From: Tetracentron sinense
Taxonomy: Eukaryota; Streptophyta; Magnoliopsida; Trochodendrales; Trochodendraceae
NCBI GenBank assembly: GCA_015143295.1
Contig: CM026570.1
Coordinates: 24,497,250 to 24,561,249 of the forward strand
DNA length: 64,000 bases
Reading direction: 5' to 3'
Part shown: one piece after another, positions 1 through 10,435 of the stretch
Layout of the letters: each line of letters starts with the position of its first letter
How positions within the stretch are numbered: position 1 is the first letter of the stretch
The notes under the pieces: model-generated
What the model saw: the letters and a program-made list of their open reading frames with translations, nothing else
Told to the model about the DNA's origin: nothing
Database searches by the model: none
Program-made: the position numbers and the translations under genes

Positions 1-83
1 GTGATTGCCTTGATATTACACATGTGTTAAATTGGTATATTCCTTGTGATATTGGCTTCATAACTACCTTTGGTAATTGTGCC

Positions 84-96
84 TAAAAGGGGGAGA
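84..96 (+). other. accessory polypurine tract
   Basis: The run AAAAGGGGGAGA lies about 280 bases upstream of the true polypurine tract. Equivalent extra tracts sit at 57839-57853 in element B and, reversed, at 8719-8732 in element C. Their shared position suggests a second plus-strand priming site, but this is inference. Confidence 0.5.
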
Positions 97-364
97 ATGT
101 TGGGTATAAGTTCCCAAGTTCAGTACATTCCTTGCAATACCCGTGTTTATGTATTTTCATATTCCATACATGCTTCACTAGGTATTTTTTTTATGAGCAT
201 GTGCACGTGCAGGGTTGCAGCAGACATATTTTACTTGATCATGTGTCAATTGGTGTCATGTAATAGTGTTGGAGTCATGTAATGCCCTAATTCACCATTT
301 TGATGTGTTTAAGTGAGTTTGTGTCAAGTCATGTACATCAGTTTGGTTTTGTCATGGAATTGCC

Positions 365-376
365 AAAGAGGGAGAT
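365..376 (+). other. polypurine tract (plus-strand primer site)
   Basis: AAAGAGGGAGAT directly abuts the LTR start TGTAAAGTCC. Position and sequence match the tracts of the two related copia elements in this window. Confidence 0.75.
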
Positions 377-1440
377 TGTAAAGTCCATGTTATAGTGTTG
401 GCTTATTTCAGTGTCAAAACAAGTGAGTCTAGGTGATTAGTTGTGTATCGTGTGTCATTGCCTTCAAGCATCCACGACAAGTGAAGTTGAAGACCGAAGA
501 AGATTTGTTGAAGACTCGGTTGATCATTTCCTTCACTGCACTCATAGGATGGTAAGTGACCTAGATACCATGTTACTATAGGTGGGAATTTACTTAGAAT
601 AATCATAATATGATACCTTAGGTGGTAAGTGACCTAGACTAATCATATGGACCCTAGGTGATGAGATATGTAGCCCAAAACAAGTTAAGAATTATGAAAT
701 TTCTCAAAAAATCATGGTTGGTTATAGGTGGCATATCTCCCAAACCGTAACTTGGATTTTTCTCTATAATATATCAAATCGACCGCGTAGAAAAGATCTA
801 CATCTTTCATGATGGATGCAAGAGCTGAAAATGAAGTTGTAAAATCAGGTTTGCACCTCAAGGTCGACCCTGGGCACTTTGGGTTGACCCTGAGTATCTA
901 AATTTTTGTATGGAAAAAATGGGCAGTGAATTGAAAAACCCAAGGTCGACCCTGAGAGACACTTGGGTCGACCGAACTCCACTGTTGGGCCTAGAACTCT
1001 TCTATTTAACTAGAACTCTTCTAGTCCAAAAATTGTAACTTTGGGAGGGAGTGGAGAGTAATTTGGAGTATCTCTAGAGCTCATAGCAACTCAGGGATTT
1101 ATTTTTCTCTACCTCCTTAATTAGTTTCTTCCATCCTAGAGTTTGTAAGCCAAAAGCTCTATTATAGCTTGCTTGAAATTTTCCATTGAAGGAGTCCATC
1201 TAGGATTTGATTTTAATCAAACCATCAACTCGTTCGGGATAGAATAACTTGGCCGGAGTGTTCTGGAGCCTTTGCGAAGGAGATTGATCTAAGAAGGATC
1301 GTGGATGAGTGATTTGGTCGGTGGAATCGGAAGCCATCATTGACGGAGATCGATCGGAAGATCGTGGCTGTTTTCGAGACACAAAGAGAAGTACGAGTGG
1401 CTGCGGTTGATCACGGGACTTGTGAGTACGTGATGACTCG
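377..1440 (+). repeat. Sirevirus 3' LTR, truncated at its right end
   Basis: Starts TGTAAAGTCC right after the polypurine tract. It resembles the LTR of element B in style: GGTCGACCCTG and GGTCGACCGAAC repeats in U3 (862-985), a TATTTAA box near 1012, then a downstream region with the gait of B's R/U5. The expected U5 end (the ACGTAAAAATC segment and a terminal AATTTCA) is missing. Recognisable LTR sequence stops near 1435-1440, where a segment starting GACTCGAACTTGACTCATT begins. The exact right edge is uncertain. Confidence 0.6.
862..1018 (+). promoter_or_regulatory. U3 palindrome cluster and TATA box
   Basis: GGTCGACCCTG at 862, GGTTGACCCTGAG at 882, and further GGTCGACC copies at 943 and 966 precede a TATTTAA box at about 1012-1018. 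This is the usual layout of an LTR core promoter with an upstream element. Activity is inferred. Confidence 0.45.
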
Positions 1441-2295
1441 AACTTGACTCATTTGGACTCAACACAACGATCCTTCAGTTCTTAGTCCTCCATGCCTCAA
1501 AATTTATCAATCCAAACGACTCTCCTTTCAAAAGTTGGACCATGTTCACAGAACTGAAGTCCAGCTTTCTTTTCTTGCTTTGAAGGGAGGACTCTTTTCT
1601 CCTTTCATATCGCCATGTTGGACTTCCAGGCTGAGATAAAATTTGCTCAGACGCCTGTGCACTGTAAGTAGATCCTAAGTCTAGGACTGCTTCTTCTATT
1701 GGAGGGTTCTCATTCAAACCGACTGCAGCAAATGAATCTTGATTCTTAGTAAGGCTTGAGATTTGCACCGATCATCGCATCTAACGATGGTTCGGATTTG
1801 GAACCTCAGGTGTATTTAGGCTTTCTTGAGGGGAATCAGATTACATTTGTTGATCTTCCGCCTCTTTTTCTCCTCCGGATGAGAATCCTTTAAAGAGATT
1901 TAAAAGTCATGTAGGGTTCCGGCCCGGTGTAGATGGTCTCCTTTCTGGGAGTTGAATATCTTCAGATTGATCTAGCCAATCTTGAAATGGCCGATGTCTT
2001 TCTGGACTGTAGGCTACCATTGGTCTTGGCACATCCAACCATGAAGGATCTTTATTTGGGACCGCATCAATGACATATCAAGAAAAGATGTTGGATTCGT
2101 CTCCCGAATTTTTTGACTGGAGGTTATCATAGTCACAATCAGAGCAGAAGCCTGGATGGATGAAATCCATCAAGGTGATTGTCATCAATGGCTTTTGTTC
2201 CACAAGAGCATCTTGGGTAGGGTCATTTTTCTTGGCTTTCCTTGCTCTTTCTTTCTTCTTCTTCTTTTCAACCTTGGTGAAAAAATCTGGTGAAC
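1441..2295 (-). pseudogene. unrecognised coding-like fragment
   Basis: Read on the minus strand from about 2292 down to 1470, one frame stays protein-like for roughly 280 codons with only a few stops. It starts with a lysine-rich stretch (KVEKKKKKERARKAKK) and contains the phrases TLMDFIHPGFCSDCDYDN and SWLDVPRPMVAYSPERHRPF. The longest uninterrupted part is 1475-1768 (97 codons). I do not recognise a family. It lies between two scraps of copia LTR in opposite orientation. It could be a piece of a retrotransposon gag/linker region or a captured plant gene. The composition looks coding, but function is unknown. Confidence 0.35.
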
Positions 2296-2500
2296 CTCAT
2301 ATCTAAGGGATGATGAACAATTAAGTTATTAACTTAAGGGATGATGAACTTAAAGTGTGGAAATAGAGAGAAACAAGCAAACTATAACACAAGGATTTTT
2401 ACGTGGAAACCCTTCCGGGAAAAACCATGGGACCTAGTCCAGCTCCAAGAAATTACAAGACTCGAACTTGACTCATTCAGACTCATTGATAGATTAGACA
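2296..2500 (-). repeat. inverted copia LTR fragment (R/U5 side)
   Basis: The segment ACGTGGAAACCCTTCCGGGA at 2401-2420 and the following CATGGGACCTAGTCCAGC are the reverse complement of the U5 segment of element B's LTR (44514-44564). Nearby GACTCGAACTTGACTCATT at 2459 repeats the same string at 1435. It is therefore a remnant of a minus-oriented copia LTR. The boundaries are approximate. Confidence 0.6.
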
Positions 2501-2599
2501 ATTGCCAAAGTCTATCAGCTTAACCTCCGGTCGGGAAGAAAGCTACAACCGAGGTTTATGCCAATCCAACATGAAAATCAGACCAGAGCCCAACCGGCC

Positions 2600-3370
2600 C
2601 AAGTCCAAACAGCTCCCGATAATGAGAGGGTCAAGTACAACATTCTGGCCCATTTGAAGAAAAATTCTTCCTTGCTCAGCGTCTATGATGCTCCTAAGAT
2701 GTCTTCGGAATTGAGAAGTTCTTTCATATAAGCCCTTTCTAATCCGGATGACTTTTCTGAAAAAGTCACAAGTCAGCTGTTGTAGCCTCCTCAAACAGGC
2801 ACTTCATGCCTCTTCACAATCACCTTTGACGATGAAGACATACAAGCTGAAACTCTCTAGCACAATCGACCACTATTCATCTTAGGTCTAGTTAATGAAA
2901 CTAATATCTCCAGAGTAATGATAGATGGGGGTTCGGCCGTCAACATCCTCCCAAGAAGGATGATGTCCAAGCTTGGCATGCAAATCGGCCGGCTACAAGA
3001 AAGCAACCTGATCATCCAGGGTTTTAATCAAAATGAGCAAAAGCCCATGGGCATGGTCAACCTCAAAACCAGATTTGGGGATATCGCTGAAACTACGATG
3101 TTTCTAGTGATCGATGTTGATACATCGTATAACGCCTTGTTGGGGTGTCAATAGATGCACAACCATCTAGTTGTGTCGTCCACCTATCACCAATGCCTCA
3201 AATACCCTTAAGGGAATAGGCAAGCAATGATCGATGATGATAATGATCCATTTAATAATGCGGAGGCATATTACGCAAATGCGCTTTTTTATGTCAAAAG
3301 TGCCCAAAGGAACATTTAACAAAAGCCCAAGAAAAGGTCGAGAGTGGCCCAAAAAGCAACATGGACCTGT
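2600..3370 (+). pseudogene. gypsy A gag-proximal region and aspartic protease
   Basis: Part of the polyprotein; the protease would cut Gag-Pol during particle maturation. The frame reads VKYNILAHLKKNSSLLSVYD and then, after a stop, FITLGLVNE-like sequence into MIDGGSAVNILP. The catalytic loop is D-G-G-S-A-V at 2924-2944, the form common in this lineage in place of DSG. Sequence downstream (SSTYHQCLKY, AEAYYANALF) matches the usual C-terminal flank of the Tat protease region. At least four in-frame stops are present, including one after LLGCQ at 3154 where a tryptophan is usual. No gag or zinc knuckle is recognisable upstream. Confidence 0.7.
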
Positions 3371-3392
3371 CTAAACTGCAGTTCCGAAAAGA

Positions 3393-4103
3393 GTGTTCAA
3401 ATACACCCTAAAGTCTCAAAAGAAAGAAGGAGAACCAACCCTGTCTTTGGTTAAATCTCCCCAGAATCTCGACAAGGGCAAGTCAGTCGATCTCTCCCAG
3501 ATTTGTGAAGTTAAAAAATTTGACCTGCTTCAAGTTCTGAAAGGTGATCATATAGTCCCTTTGAGGAGGATGAATTGTACAATGGTGGAAACTACCTCCA
3601 GTTTCACTATCCTGGTTAAGAAAAGAGGACAGAAGTTGACACTCTTCAATTTCCTAGGTGCATATGACAAGATGAACTCCTTATGGACCAATGAAAAAGG
3701 CAAGATCACCAATCTTTATAGGAAGAAGATAAGCTTTGGTAAAAACATTACCAGGCTCCCAAAAAATCAAGGGTTTGATCCCGAAGAAGGAGAGCAAGTC
3801 AAAGGAACTATCCAATCGGCTTATGAAGCCATGCTCAAAATGGAGCAACATGAAGCCCTTGATACTGGTAACTATGTGGATACAGATACGCCAGGAATTG
3901 GATATAACCCCCCAGTCTTTGTATTCGGGGAAAATCACAACCAGACTACAACTATGGTCATGGTTAGGGAGGAGTCCACATCAGAAGAGGTCTCCATGGA
4001 ATGGTGTCCAGAAGAAGCAGAATCCCTACAAGCATCCCCATGGGTTGAAGCGGCACATCAAGATATGATTGATAGCCTGACTAAGGTCAGTCTCAGTGCA
4101 TGA
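3393..4103 (+). pseudogene. gypsy A protease-RT linker region
   Basis: The open frame covers 236 codons. It is polar, rich in Lys and Glu, and contains GFDPEEGEQVKGTIQSAYEA and DTDTPGIGYNPPVFVF, phrases of the spacer between protease and RT in Tat-type gypsy polyproteins. There is no catalytic motif. The frame ends at 4103 and the same style of sequence continues in another frame from 4100, so a frameshift separates it from the RT. Its role in the mature particle is unknown. Confidence 0.6.
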
Positions 4104-5583
4104 CAAAAATAGCCGACAGCGGAAGTCATTCCCAGCGTCATTATCCCATCCAGAAGAATAGGGGAAAAGCTCATCATTTTCCACTCCGCAGGGCAAGCCG
4201 GCAAAGCTACCCCCGGAACAACAGAATGAGCAAAAGAATGAACCCTTACCAAAGGAAGCCTGTGTTTAATCTGACAATTAGAAAAATACTTGAGAAACAT
4301 GGATTTAATACTGAAGAAGAAGAGCAGGCTGAGCATGAAATTATGCCAACACTCAGGACTTCGGCTACCTATAAGCAGGTTGGTTCTAAGTTGAGAAAAT
4401 CTGAGTTAGGAAATTCTGATCCTTCAGCAAGTGAAGATCTAGTCTGGATTGTAAATACTACTACGATAGATGAAGACTCCTCTTTGGGAGAAGAAATAAT
4501 CATGGAAGAACCACTGGAAGAAATGAAAGTCCATCCGATCCCTCTAGAATTAGAAGCAGGAGGTCAAACAACAGTTGATGATCTTCTCGAAGTTAACCTC
4601 AGCTTAGAACAAGACCCAAGGCCAACATTCATCAGTGCTTCCCTTTCTGAAACAGAAAAAGAAGAATATCTCTATCTCCTAAAAGAATACAAAGATGTCT
4701 TTACCTGGAACTATAGAGAAATGCCTGGACTGGACCAAAAATTGTTGTTCATCACCTATCAATTCGAGATGATGTCAGATTAATCAAGCAGGCACAAAGA
4801 CGAGCTCGCCCAGAACTGGTCGCTCAAATTGAAGCTGAGGTAGATAAACTCCTCAAAGCCGGGTTTATAAGAGAGGTTCAATACCCTACTTGGCTTGCTA
4901 ATGTTGTTCATGTAAAGAAGAAGAATGAACAGATTTGAGTTTGCATAGACTTTTGGGATTTGAATGAAGTCTGCCCTAAGGATGAATTCCCTTTACCCAT
5001 CAAAGAAATGATGGTTGATGCCACAACCAGCTTCAAAACTTTATCCTTCATGGATGGATATTTCGGCTACAACCAGATCAAGATGACCCCCAAAGATGAA
5101 GAGTTCACAGCCTTCCGCACCCCTAAGGGAGTGTTCTGTTATAGAGTTATGTCATTCCGCCTAAAAAATGTCAGAGCAACCTATCAAAGGACCATGACCA
5201 TCAAATTTGGGGATATTCTCCATGATAAAGTCGAGTGTTATGTTGATGACCTGGTTGTCAAAACAAGGCAATGAAGCAATCATCTGGATGATCTTCGGGA
5301 AATCTTCGACAGACTGTGATAACACCATTTCAAGATGAACTCGCTCAAATGCATGTTCGGAGTTGCATCAGGGAAATTCCTAGGCTTTGTGGTACATCAT
5401 AGAGGAATTGAGATTGACCTTAGTAAAATAAAGGCCATTCGTGAAATGTCTCCTCTAAGAGATCTGCGCGAGTTAAAAGGACTTCAGGTTCGACTCGCTT
5501 ACATCCGAAGATTCATCTCCAATTTGGCTGGAAGGTGCCAACCGTTTTCCCAGCTGATGAAGAAGGGAATACCATTTCAATGA
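4100..5583 (+). pseudogene. gypsy A reverse transcriptase
   Basis: RNA-dependent DNA polymerase of the element. The N-terminal part reads EYKDVFTWNYREMPGLD near 4690-4740. After a frameshift and a stop at about 4937 come the palm motifs DFWDLNEVCPKDEFPLP, TLSFMDGYFGYNQI, FRTPKGVFCYRVM and the catalytic YVDD at 5239-5250. The thumb side continues at 5335-5583 (MFGVASGKFLGFVVHHRGIE, then LAYIRRFISNLAGRC). At least three breaks (a shift near 4780, a stop near 4937, stops near 5272 and 5320) make it non-functional. The lineage is set by the neighbouring domains. Confidence 0.85.
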
Positions 5584-5589
5584 GATGGA

Positions 5590-6062
5590 GCTTGCTAAAA
5601 TGCTCTGAACAACATGAAAACTTATCTCACAAATCCACCAGTCCTTATGGGTCCCATTGGAGGAAAGCCACTTATCATCTATATCATAGCACTCGAAGGG
5701 TCTCTCGGATCTCTCCTTGCTCAGCGTAATGACTAAGGAAAAGAAAATGAACTGTATTTTCTGAGTAGCACTCTGGTTGGAGCAGAATGCAAATACACGC
5801 CGATAAAAAAAGTCTGTCTGGCCCTCATCTTTGCTTTGAAGAATTTAAGGCATTATATGCTCGACCATTCGGTGAAACTGATATCTAGAGCTGATCCCCT
5901 CAAATACATAATGTCCCATCCCACTCTCTCAGGAAGAATGGAAAAATGGGTAGTACTCCTATCTGAATTCAAAATCGAATTTGTGCCCCAAAAGGTAATA
6001 AAATGGCAAGCCCTATTTAGACTTCCTTGCAGCACATCCGATTTCTGCAGGTTCGCCTTTGG
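5590..6062 (+). pseudogene. gypsy A RNase H (connection RNase H)
   Basis: This domain would remove RNA from the RNA/DNA hybrid. It reads LYFLSSTLVGAECKYTPIKK, then LALIFALKNLRHYMLDHSVK and ADPLKYIMSHPTLSGRMEKW, the signature of the gypsy RNase H that follows RT. The aspartate-bearing start (expected YIIALEGSLGSLLAQ) is readable at about 5680-5725 but followed by a stop at 5731. Frame 5836-6069 holds the C-terminal half. In Tat elements this copy is typically degenerate in its active site and supplemented by the next domain. Confidence 0.7.
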
Positions 6063-6099
6063 TCACTGACCTCCCCGATGAAGAAGTTATGTAAGTACA

Positions 6100-6525
6100 A
6101 GTTAAACCAGGCTGGAAGATGTATTTTGATGGAGCTTCAAGAAGCCCTGATGGAATCAAGCGCATTAACCCGAAGGAAAAAAAGTCAGGTGTAGATATTG
6201 TCTTTGTCACACCAGACAACGCAATCCTACCATACTCCTTCGCCCTAATAGTAGGATGCTCAAACAATGAAGCTGAGTATGAAGCCCTGATAGCAGGTCT
6301 TGAATTGGCTCTCAAAATTTTGGTAAATGAATTGACCATCTATAGGGATTCAGAACTTGTCATCAAATAAGTTCGAGGGTTATATGTCGTGCGAAGAGTC
6401 AGCCTCCTTCCCTATCAGAAAAGAGTGGACCAGCTACTTGCTCAAATTCCAAGAAGCAACCTCTTCCATGTCCATAGAGGACTCAACAATCACGCCGATG
6501 CTCTGGCTGGATGCTGACGATCACA
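6100..6525 (+). pseudogene. gypsy A archaeal-type RNase H (second RNase H)
   Basis: The sequence MYFDGASRSPDG starts the domain with its first catalytic Asp (YFDGA). GCSNNEAEYEALIAGLELAL supplies the catalytic Glu, and IYRDSELVIK the next Asp. After a stop at 6368-6370 it continues VRGLYVVRRVSLLPYQKR and LNNHADALAG, where the final conserved Asp lies. A second, archaeal/plant-type RNase H between RNase H and integrase defines the Tat lineage. One in-frame stop (a Gln codon changed to TAA) plus a later stop break it. Confidence 0.8.
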
Positions 6526-6539
6526 GTAGGGGAAAGAAG

Positions 6540-7078
6540 AACTCTCAAACCCCTTCCAGAGATAGACTTCCTAGAAACAATCTGTTCTATGACTATCAGA
6601 GTAAAAAAATAAAGACTGGCGACAGTCCTTCATCGATTATCTCTAACATGGTTAATTGCCCAGGTATCGCGCCAAACAAGCTGAAGTCCGTCGACGCGTT
6701 ACAAAGTTTGTAATGCTGGAAGATACACTGTATAAATGCTCCCTAGATTGTATCTTAATGAGGTGCATCTCAGGAAGTGAAATCGAGCGGGCCATGGAAG
6801 AAACTCATGTTGGGATCTACGGTGCCCACCAAGCTGGGCCTAAGCTACAAATGCAGCTGAAAAGACTAGGCTACTACTGGCCTATGATGATCGTTGACTG
6901 TCTCAACTATGCAAAGAAATACAAGGTTTGTCAGCTTCATGCAGATTTCAGACATCGGGCTCCCAAGCCTCTTCACATGATAACGTGTTCATGGCCGTTC
7001 GCGGCATGGGGAATGGATGTCATAGGACCATTCACCCCGCCATCATCTACTTGGCATCAATATATCCTAGTTGCAATG
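6540..7078 (+). pseudogene. gypsy A integrase, N-terminal part (split)
   Basis: Integrase joins element DNA to the chromosome. The zinc-binding HHCC region reads ETHVGIYGAHQAGPKLQMQL and then DCLNYAKKYKVCQLHA; one expected Cys of the CxxC pair is Tyr here. The catalytic core begins PFAAWGMDVIGPFTPPSSTW with its first Asp. The gene stops at TATATCCTAGTTGCAATG, where copia C has inserted. The missing core and C-terminus resume at 17873, with the 5-bp target CAATG on both sides. Confidence 0.85.
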
Positions 7079-8289
7079 TGAAATTTATCCAGATCAATGA
7101 TCTCTAAGACCTAGAGGGGGGGTGAATAGGTCTATCTAATAATTTCTAACCAATTTTAATTTTTCAATTAATATGTTTAGAAATCAATGAACAATTCAAT
7201 CATACAATCCACACAAATCAAACACAGAAGATTTTTACGTGGAAAACCCTAACGGGAAAAAACCACGGGACCTTGTCCAACAATAAACTTCACTATGAAA
7301 AGATATCAAGTACAAGACAAGACCTTACCAAAACAGAAACGACGTTCCTAGGTATAGACTCTTACTCTTGATTTCCACGAACCAGCAGGTTTGATCTCCG
7401 CCGTAGCAGCTTCGGTTCCACACCGACCAAATCTTCTCAAGCTACTTCAAAACCACGATCACACACGATCGATCTCCTTCCACGAAGGCTCCGGATCAAA
7501 CACCGGACACACACACAAGGTGTAGGGTTGTGAATCAATTTAGGAAGTTTCAAACCCTAGAGGGATCTCATACAGATCTGAGATCACACAATGCAAGATC
7601 AAAGGTTTAGATCTATACTTGCATTCTCTAGGATCAAAGAAAGAGGAGGGATCAACAAAGATCTAATAGAAGCAATAGGAAAAACCCTAAAAGAGTTTCT
7701 CAGACCTCTACTCTTTCAAAAACAAACGAAGATACGAATTAGGTCTCCAAAAAGTTGTTTATATAGGGTTTAAAAAAAGAATCCAGAAAAAGAAAAATTC
7801 TTTTTACGGGGACCGATCGATCGGTGCTCACTACCGATCGCTCGGTCCAAATGACCGATCGCTCGGTTATAAATCATCTCTCTGGAAAAATACCCCATAC
7901 AAACTTTTTGTCCAGTCGATAGCCACCGATCGCTCGGTAGGCCACCGATCGATCAGTCTCAACACCGAGCGATCGGTTGAGACAGAATTGTTTTCAAACC
8001 AAGATTCATTTCATTGTTATTTGATTCAAATGAGATCAAACAACTTTGTTAGGTTTAAAACTATCCTCCTAGGTATGTTTAGAGTTATCTAAGCCAAAAC
8101 CAACCTAGGTAGGGGTCTCTAAGTCCATTACCTGTCTAGATCCAGAGTAGGAGCTTTTTCTTCTCTTTCTTCAATCCTCTTTAAGCTTTAGCTCTTCTCT
8201 TCTGACAAGTTGAACATGACTCGATGACTCGACTCACATTTCCTATCTAATTATCACGGAATTTGCCAACACCTATTTAGGGATTTACA
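7079..8289 (-). repeat. element C 3' LTR
   Basis: Runs 1211 bp between TG and CA ends; on the minus strand it begins TGTAAATCCCTAAATAG and ends GGATAAATTTCA. It is preceded (minus sense) by the polypurine tract at 8290-8303. It is about 99% identical to 16656-17872; the visible differences include a 2-bp indel near 8080 and an 8-bp indel near 8225. Confidence 0.95.
7758..7990 (-). promoter_or_regulatory. element C 3' LTR core promoter with palindrome cluster
   Basis: In minus sense, five or six palindromic units (ACCGATCGATCGGT, ACCGAGCGATCGGT, ACCGAGCGATCGGTCATT-like forms) at 7990-7811 lie 50-230 bp upstream of a TATATAAA box at 7765-7758. The same layout occurs in the other LTR. Function as an upstream activating region is inferred from position and repetition. 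Confidence 0.6.
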
Positions 8290-8303
8290 ATCTCCCCCTT
8301 TGG
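8290..8303 (-). other. element C polypurine tract
   Basis: In minus sense the sequence is AAAGGGGGAGAT followed at once by the LTR (TGTAAATCCC). It primes plus-strand DNA synthesis. Confidence 0.85.
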
Positions 8304-8593
8304 CAATTCCGGGACAAAACAAGACTAACTCATATACTAGGTTCAAATTTTCCCAATTGATTCAAAAATGGAAAATTGACCTTTACATAACTCAAAAATA
8401 TAATTACAGGACTTTTGACATGTTAGCTTGTCATGATTCACCAAACTTAGAACCTGTTTGCCTGCACATGCTAAATCAAAAACCTCTGAAGCATGGGAAA
8501 TAAAATATGGGATAAAATATTGGAAGAATGAAAATATGTATTACATAACATCCACAATTCCACAATACTATATCCATAACAGGTTAAGCATTC

Positions 8594-8713
8594 CATAACA
8601 TCATCCAAAACATTTATAACCTCATCCAACACATTAACACATTACACATTAATCATAACATCATCCAAAACATTTATAACCTCATCCAACACATTAACAC
8701 ATTACACATTAAT
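8594..8713. repeat. perfect 60-bp tandem duplication
   Basis: Two back-to-back identical copies (8594-8653 and 8654-8713) of a unit starting CATAACATCATCCAAAACAT lie in the non-coding stretch between the envelope-like ORF and the 3' LTR of element C. Perfect identity implies a recent event. Confidence 0.9.
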
Positions 8714-8718
8714 CATAA

Positions 8719-8732
8719 CTCTCCCCCTTTTT
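8719..8732 (-). other. element C accessory polypurine tract
   Basis: In minus sense AAAAAGGGGGAGAG lies about 430 bases before the true tract. It is matched in position and sequence in element B (57839-57853) and in the truncated element at 84-96. Confidence 0.55.
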
Positions 8733-8946
8733 GGCTCGAAATGCCGAAGGTGGACTAGAAAATTAATGCATAACCATCCAAATGAGATGAGATAGAAGAT
8801 AATGAGCATAAACCATTCAAATGTATACATCCATAACAAGTCAATAATATCCAAGTAGGTTTGTACTAAGTACAACCAAGACAAAATACATCGAAATGTC
8901 AAACAAAAACTATCACTCGACTAAGATAAACACCAATCACGAACTA

Positions 8947-10236
8947 TCACTCCTGCTCATCATCAGAAGTGAGCTGGGACTCATAGTAAGCTCGAAAATC
9001 CCGAACATCTCTCTGTACGCCTAGCACGGCTGCATCGAGAGATCCAAGTCTACCACGAACCTCTGTAGTAAACTCCTCGTATGATGAAACATGAGTCCTG
9101 AGATCCATCTACATCTCTCGCATCATCCTGGCAAGATCATCCATAGTGGCCGGAGGAGGACGAGATGATCCAGCACCAACTTCTGCTCCCTCCTCTGTAT
9201 CTCGAACTGAGGCATGTGAAAAACTCTGAGCTAGGGTCTTTTTGTTGATTGGACCCTTAGGAACTCGAGTAGGAACACCAGGAGGAGCGATAACTCCTTG
9301 AGAACTAAGAAGTTTAGTGATGAGTGAACCAAATGGTAGGGCTCCAACTGCTGTACTAGTTTGATGGGCTTGAATCATCAAGTCAATGATGTGAGTGGCA
9401 AGATCAATATCACGCCCACGTAGAAGACTAAACAGAAATCTAGCTCTATCTTCCCTAAGGTCCACAGTATGAACCTTTGGATGGATATTTGCACTCATAA
9501 CTAGGTTTACTAGTCTAGCATCCTTAGTGAGTTTCGCCACTTCAATAAGAGACCCAACCCAAAACGTAGGAGTACCACTAAGAAAGGTAACAACATGTTC
9601 CATGGAGTCTTTATCCTCATCACTCTTATAATTATAAGGATAATATGCATTTGGAACTCGAGGACAGCCAAGGAATTTAGAAATCAAATCAGCATTTATG
9701 ACAACAGATTGTTTTAATGCTCGAGATTTGAATGACCATTTTTTCTGGTTGATTTCAGAAAAATTAGAGTAAAATTCTCTAACTAACTGGACAGAAGCAG
9801 GACCGGATAAGGTAAGTATACCTTCTCATTGACGATCTGAAATGAGTTTAGGAAGATAATAATCACCAAAATCAGCAATTTGAATGTCCCTTTCAACCAT
9901 TACACCTTTCTTGCTAAAATACTCATTATAGAGTTGAGCAGCAATAGGACTTATAAACTAGGATAACTGACTGGACTGGGAAGATGAAGCTTTACCTTTA
10001 TTTTTCTGAGTTTTATCATTCAAAGATTTTTGTCGATTCTCAGTTGTAGAATCTACCATTCTACGAATTGGCCTGTCCCCAATTGAAATACCATGCCCTA
10101 TTAGAGTGAAAATAAAAGGCTCTTGGTTTTCCTCATCTTGAGGAGGGTCCTCTTGGTTGTTGAGGACCAACCTCCGACGTTTGGGAACGCCAGACATGAG
10201 ATAGGTAAGAAGGATTAACGACAAAAGGAAAGCCAT
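8947..10236 (-). pseudogene. element C envelope-like third ORF
   Basis: One continuous frame of 429 codons with no frameshift but three internal stops (9958-9960, 9826-9828, 9109-9111). It starts with a short hydrophobic run, MAFLLSLILLTYLMSG, then a basic, Pro/Glu-rich stretch. The central domain includes GPASVQLVREFYSNFSEINQ, CPRVPNAYYPYNYKSDED, REDRARFLFSLLRGRDIDLA and ALPFGSLITKLL, which match the homologous ORF of element B. It ends in a probable helix (VLGVQRDVRDFRAYYESQL). It belongs to the 'putative plant transposon protein' family found as the third, envelope-like ORF of Sireviruses. Its function is unknown, and the hydrophobic leader may be a signal or anchor. The second stop replaces a Trp (TGG to TGA) that element B keeps. 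Confidence 0.8.
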
Positions 10237-10435
10237 AGAAGAAAACGCAAGAAAACGATGCCCTAGATGAGAAAATCAATCTAAATCCAAGAAAATGCAC
10301 AAAGCTTACCTTTTAGATGCTTGGGAAACCTTTAGAATCGAATGGAATGACCGTAGGAAGGATTTGGAGGAGAGGAAACCGAGAGATCGCTCTGGAGTTC
10401 GGAGAACAAGTGAACAAAAAAAATAGAAATGAGGG

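Larger units (their letters stand above)
1..376 (+). mobile_element. 3' internal end of a Sirevirus-type copia element (truncated by window edge)
   Basis: Non-coding tail of a Ty1/copia element entering from the left. It ends in a polypurine tract directly before an LTR, in the arrangement GGAATTGCC-polypurine-TGTAAAGTC also seen at 58271-58301 and, on the minus strand, at 8281-8310. A second polypurine run lies near 84-96, as in the two complete relatives. No convincing ORF is present: the short open frame at 70-282 has no family resemblance. The pol and envelope-like parts of this element lie outside the window. Confidence 0.7.

Noticed and set aside
3681-3938. Minus-strand open frame over gypsy A linker
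   Set aside because: Shadow of the plus-strand polyprotein frame.
7591-7773. 60-codon open frame present twice (7591 and 17168)
   Set aside because: Identical because it lies in both LTRs of element C, in antisense; it contains the TATA region and is not a gene.
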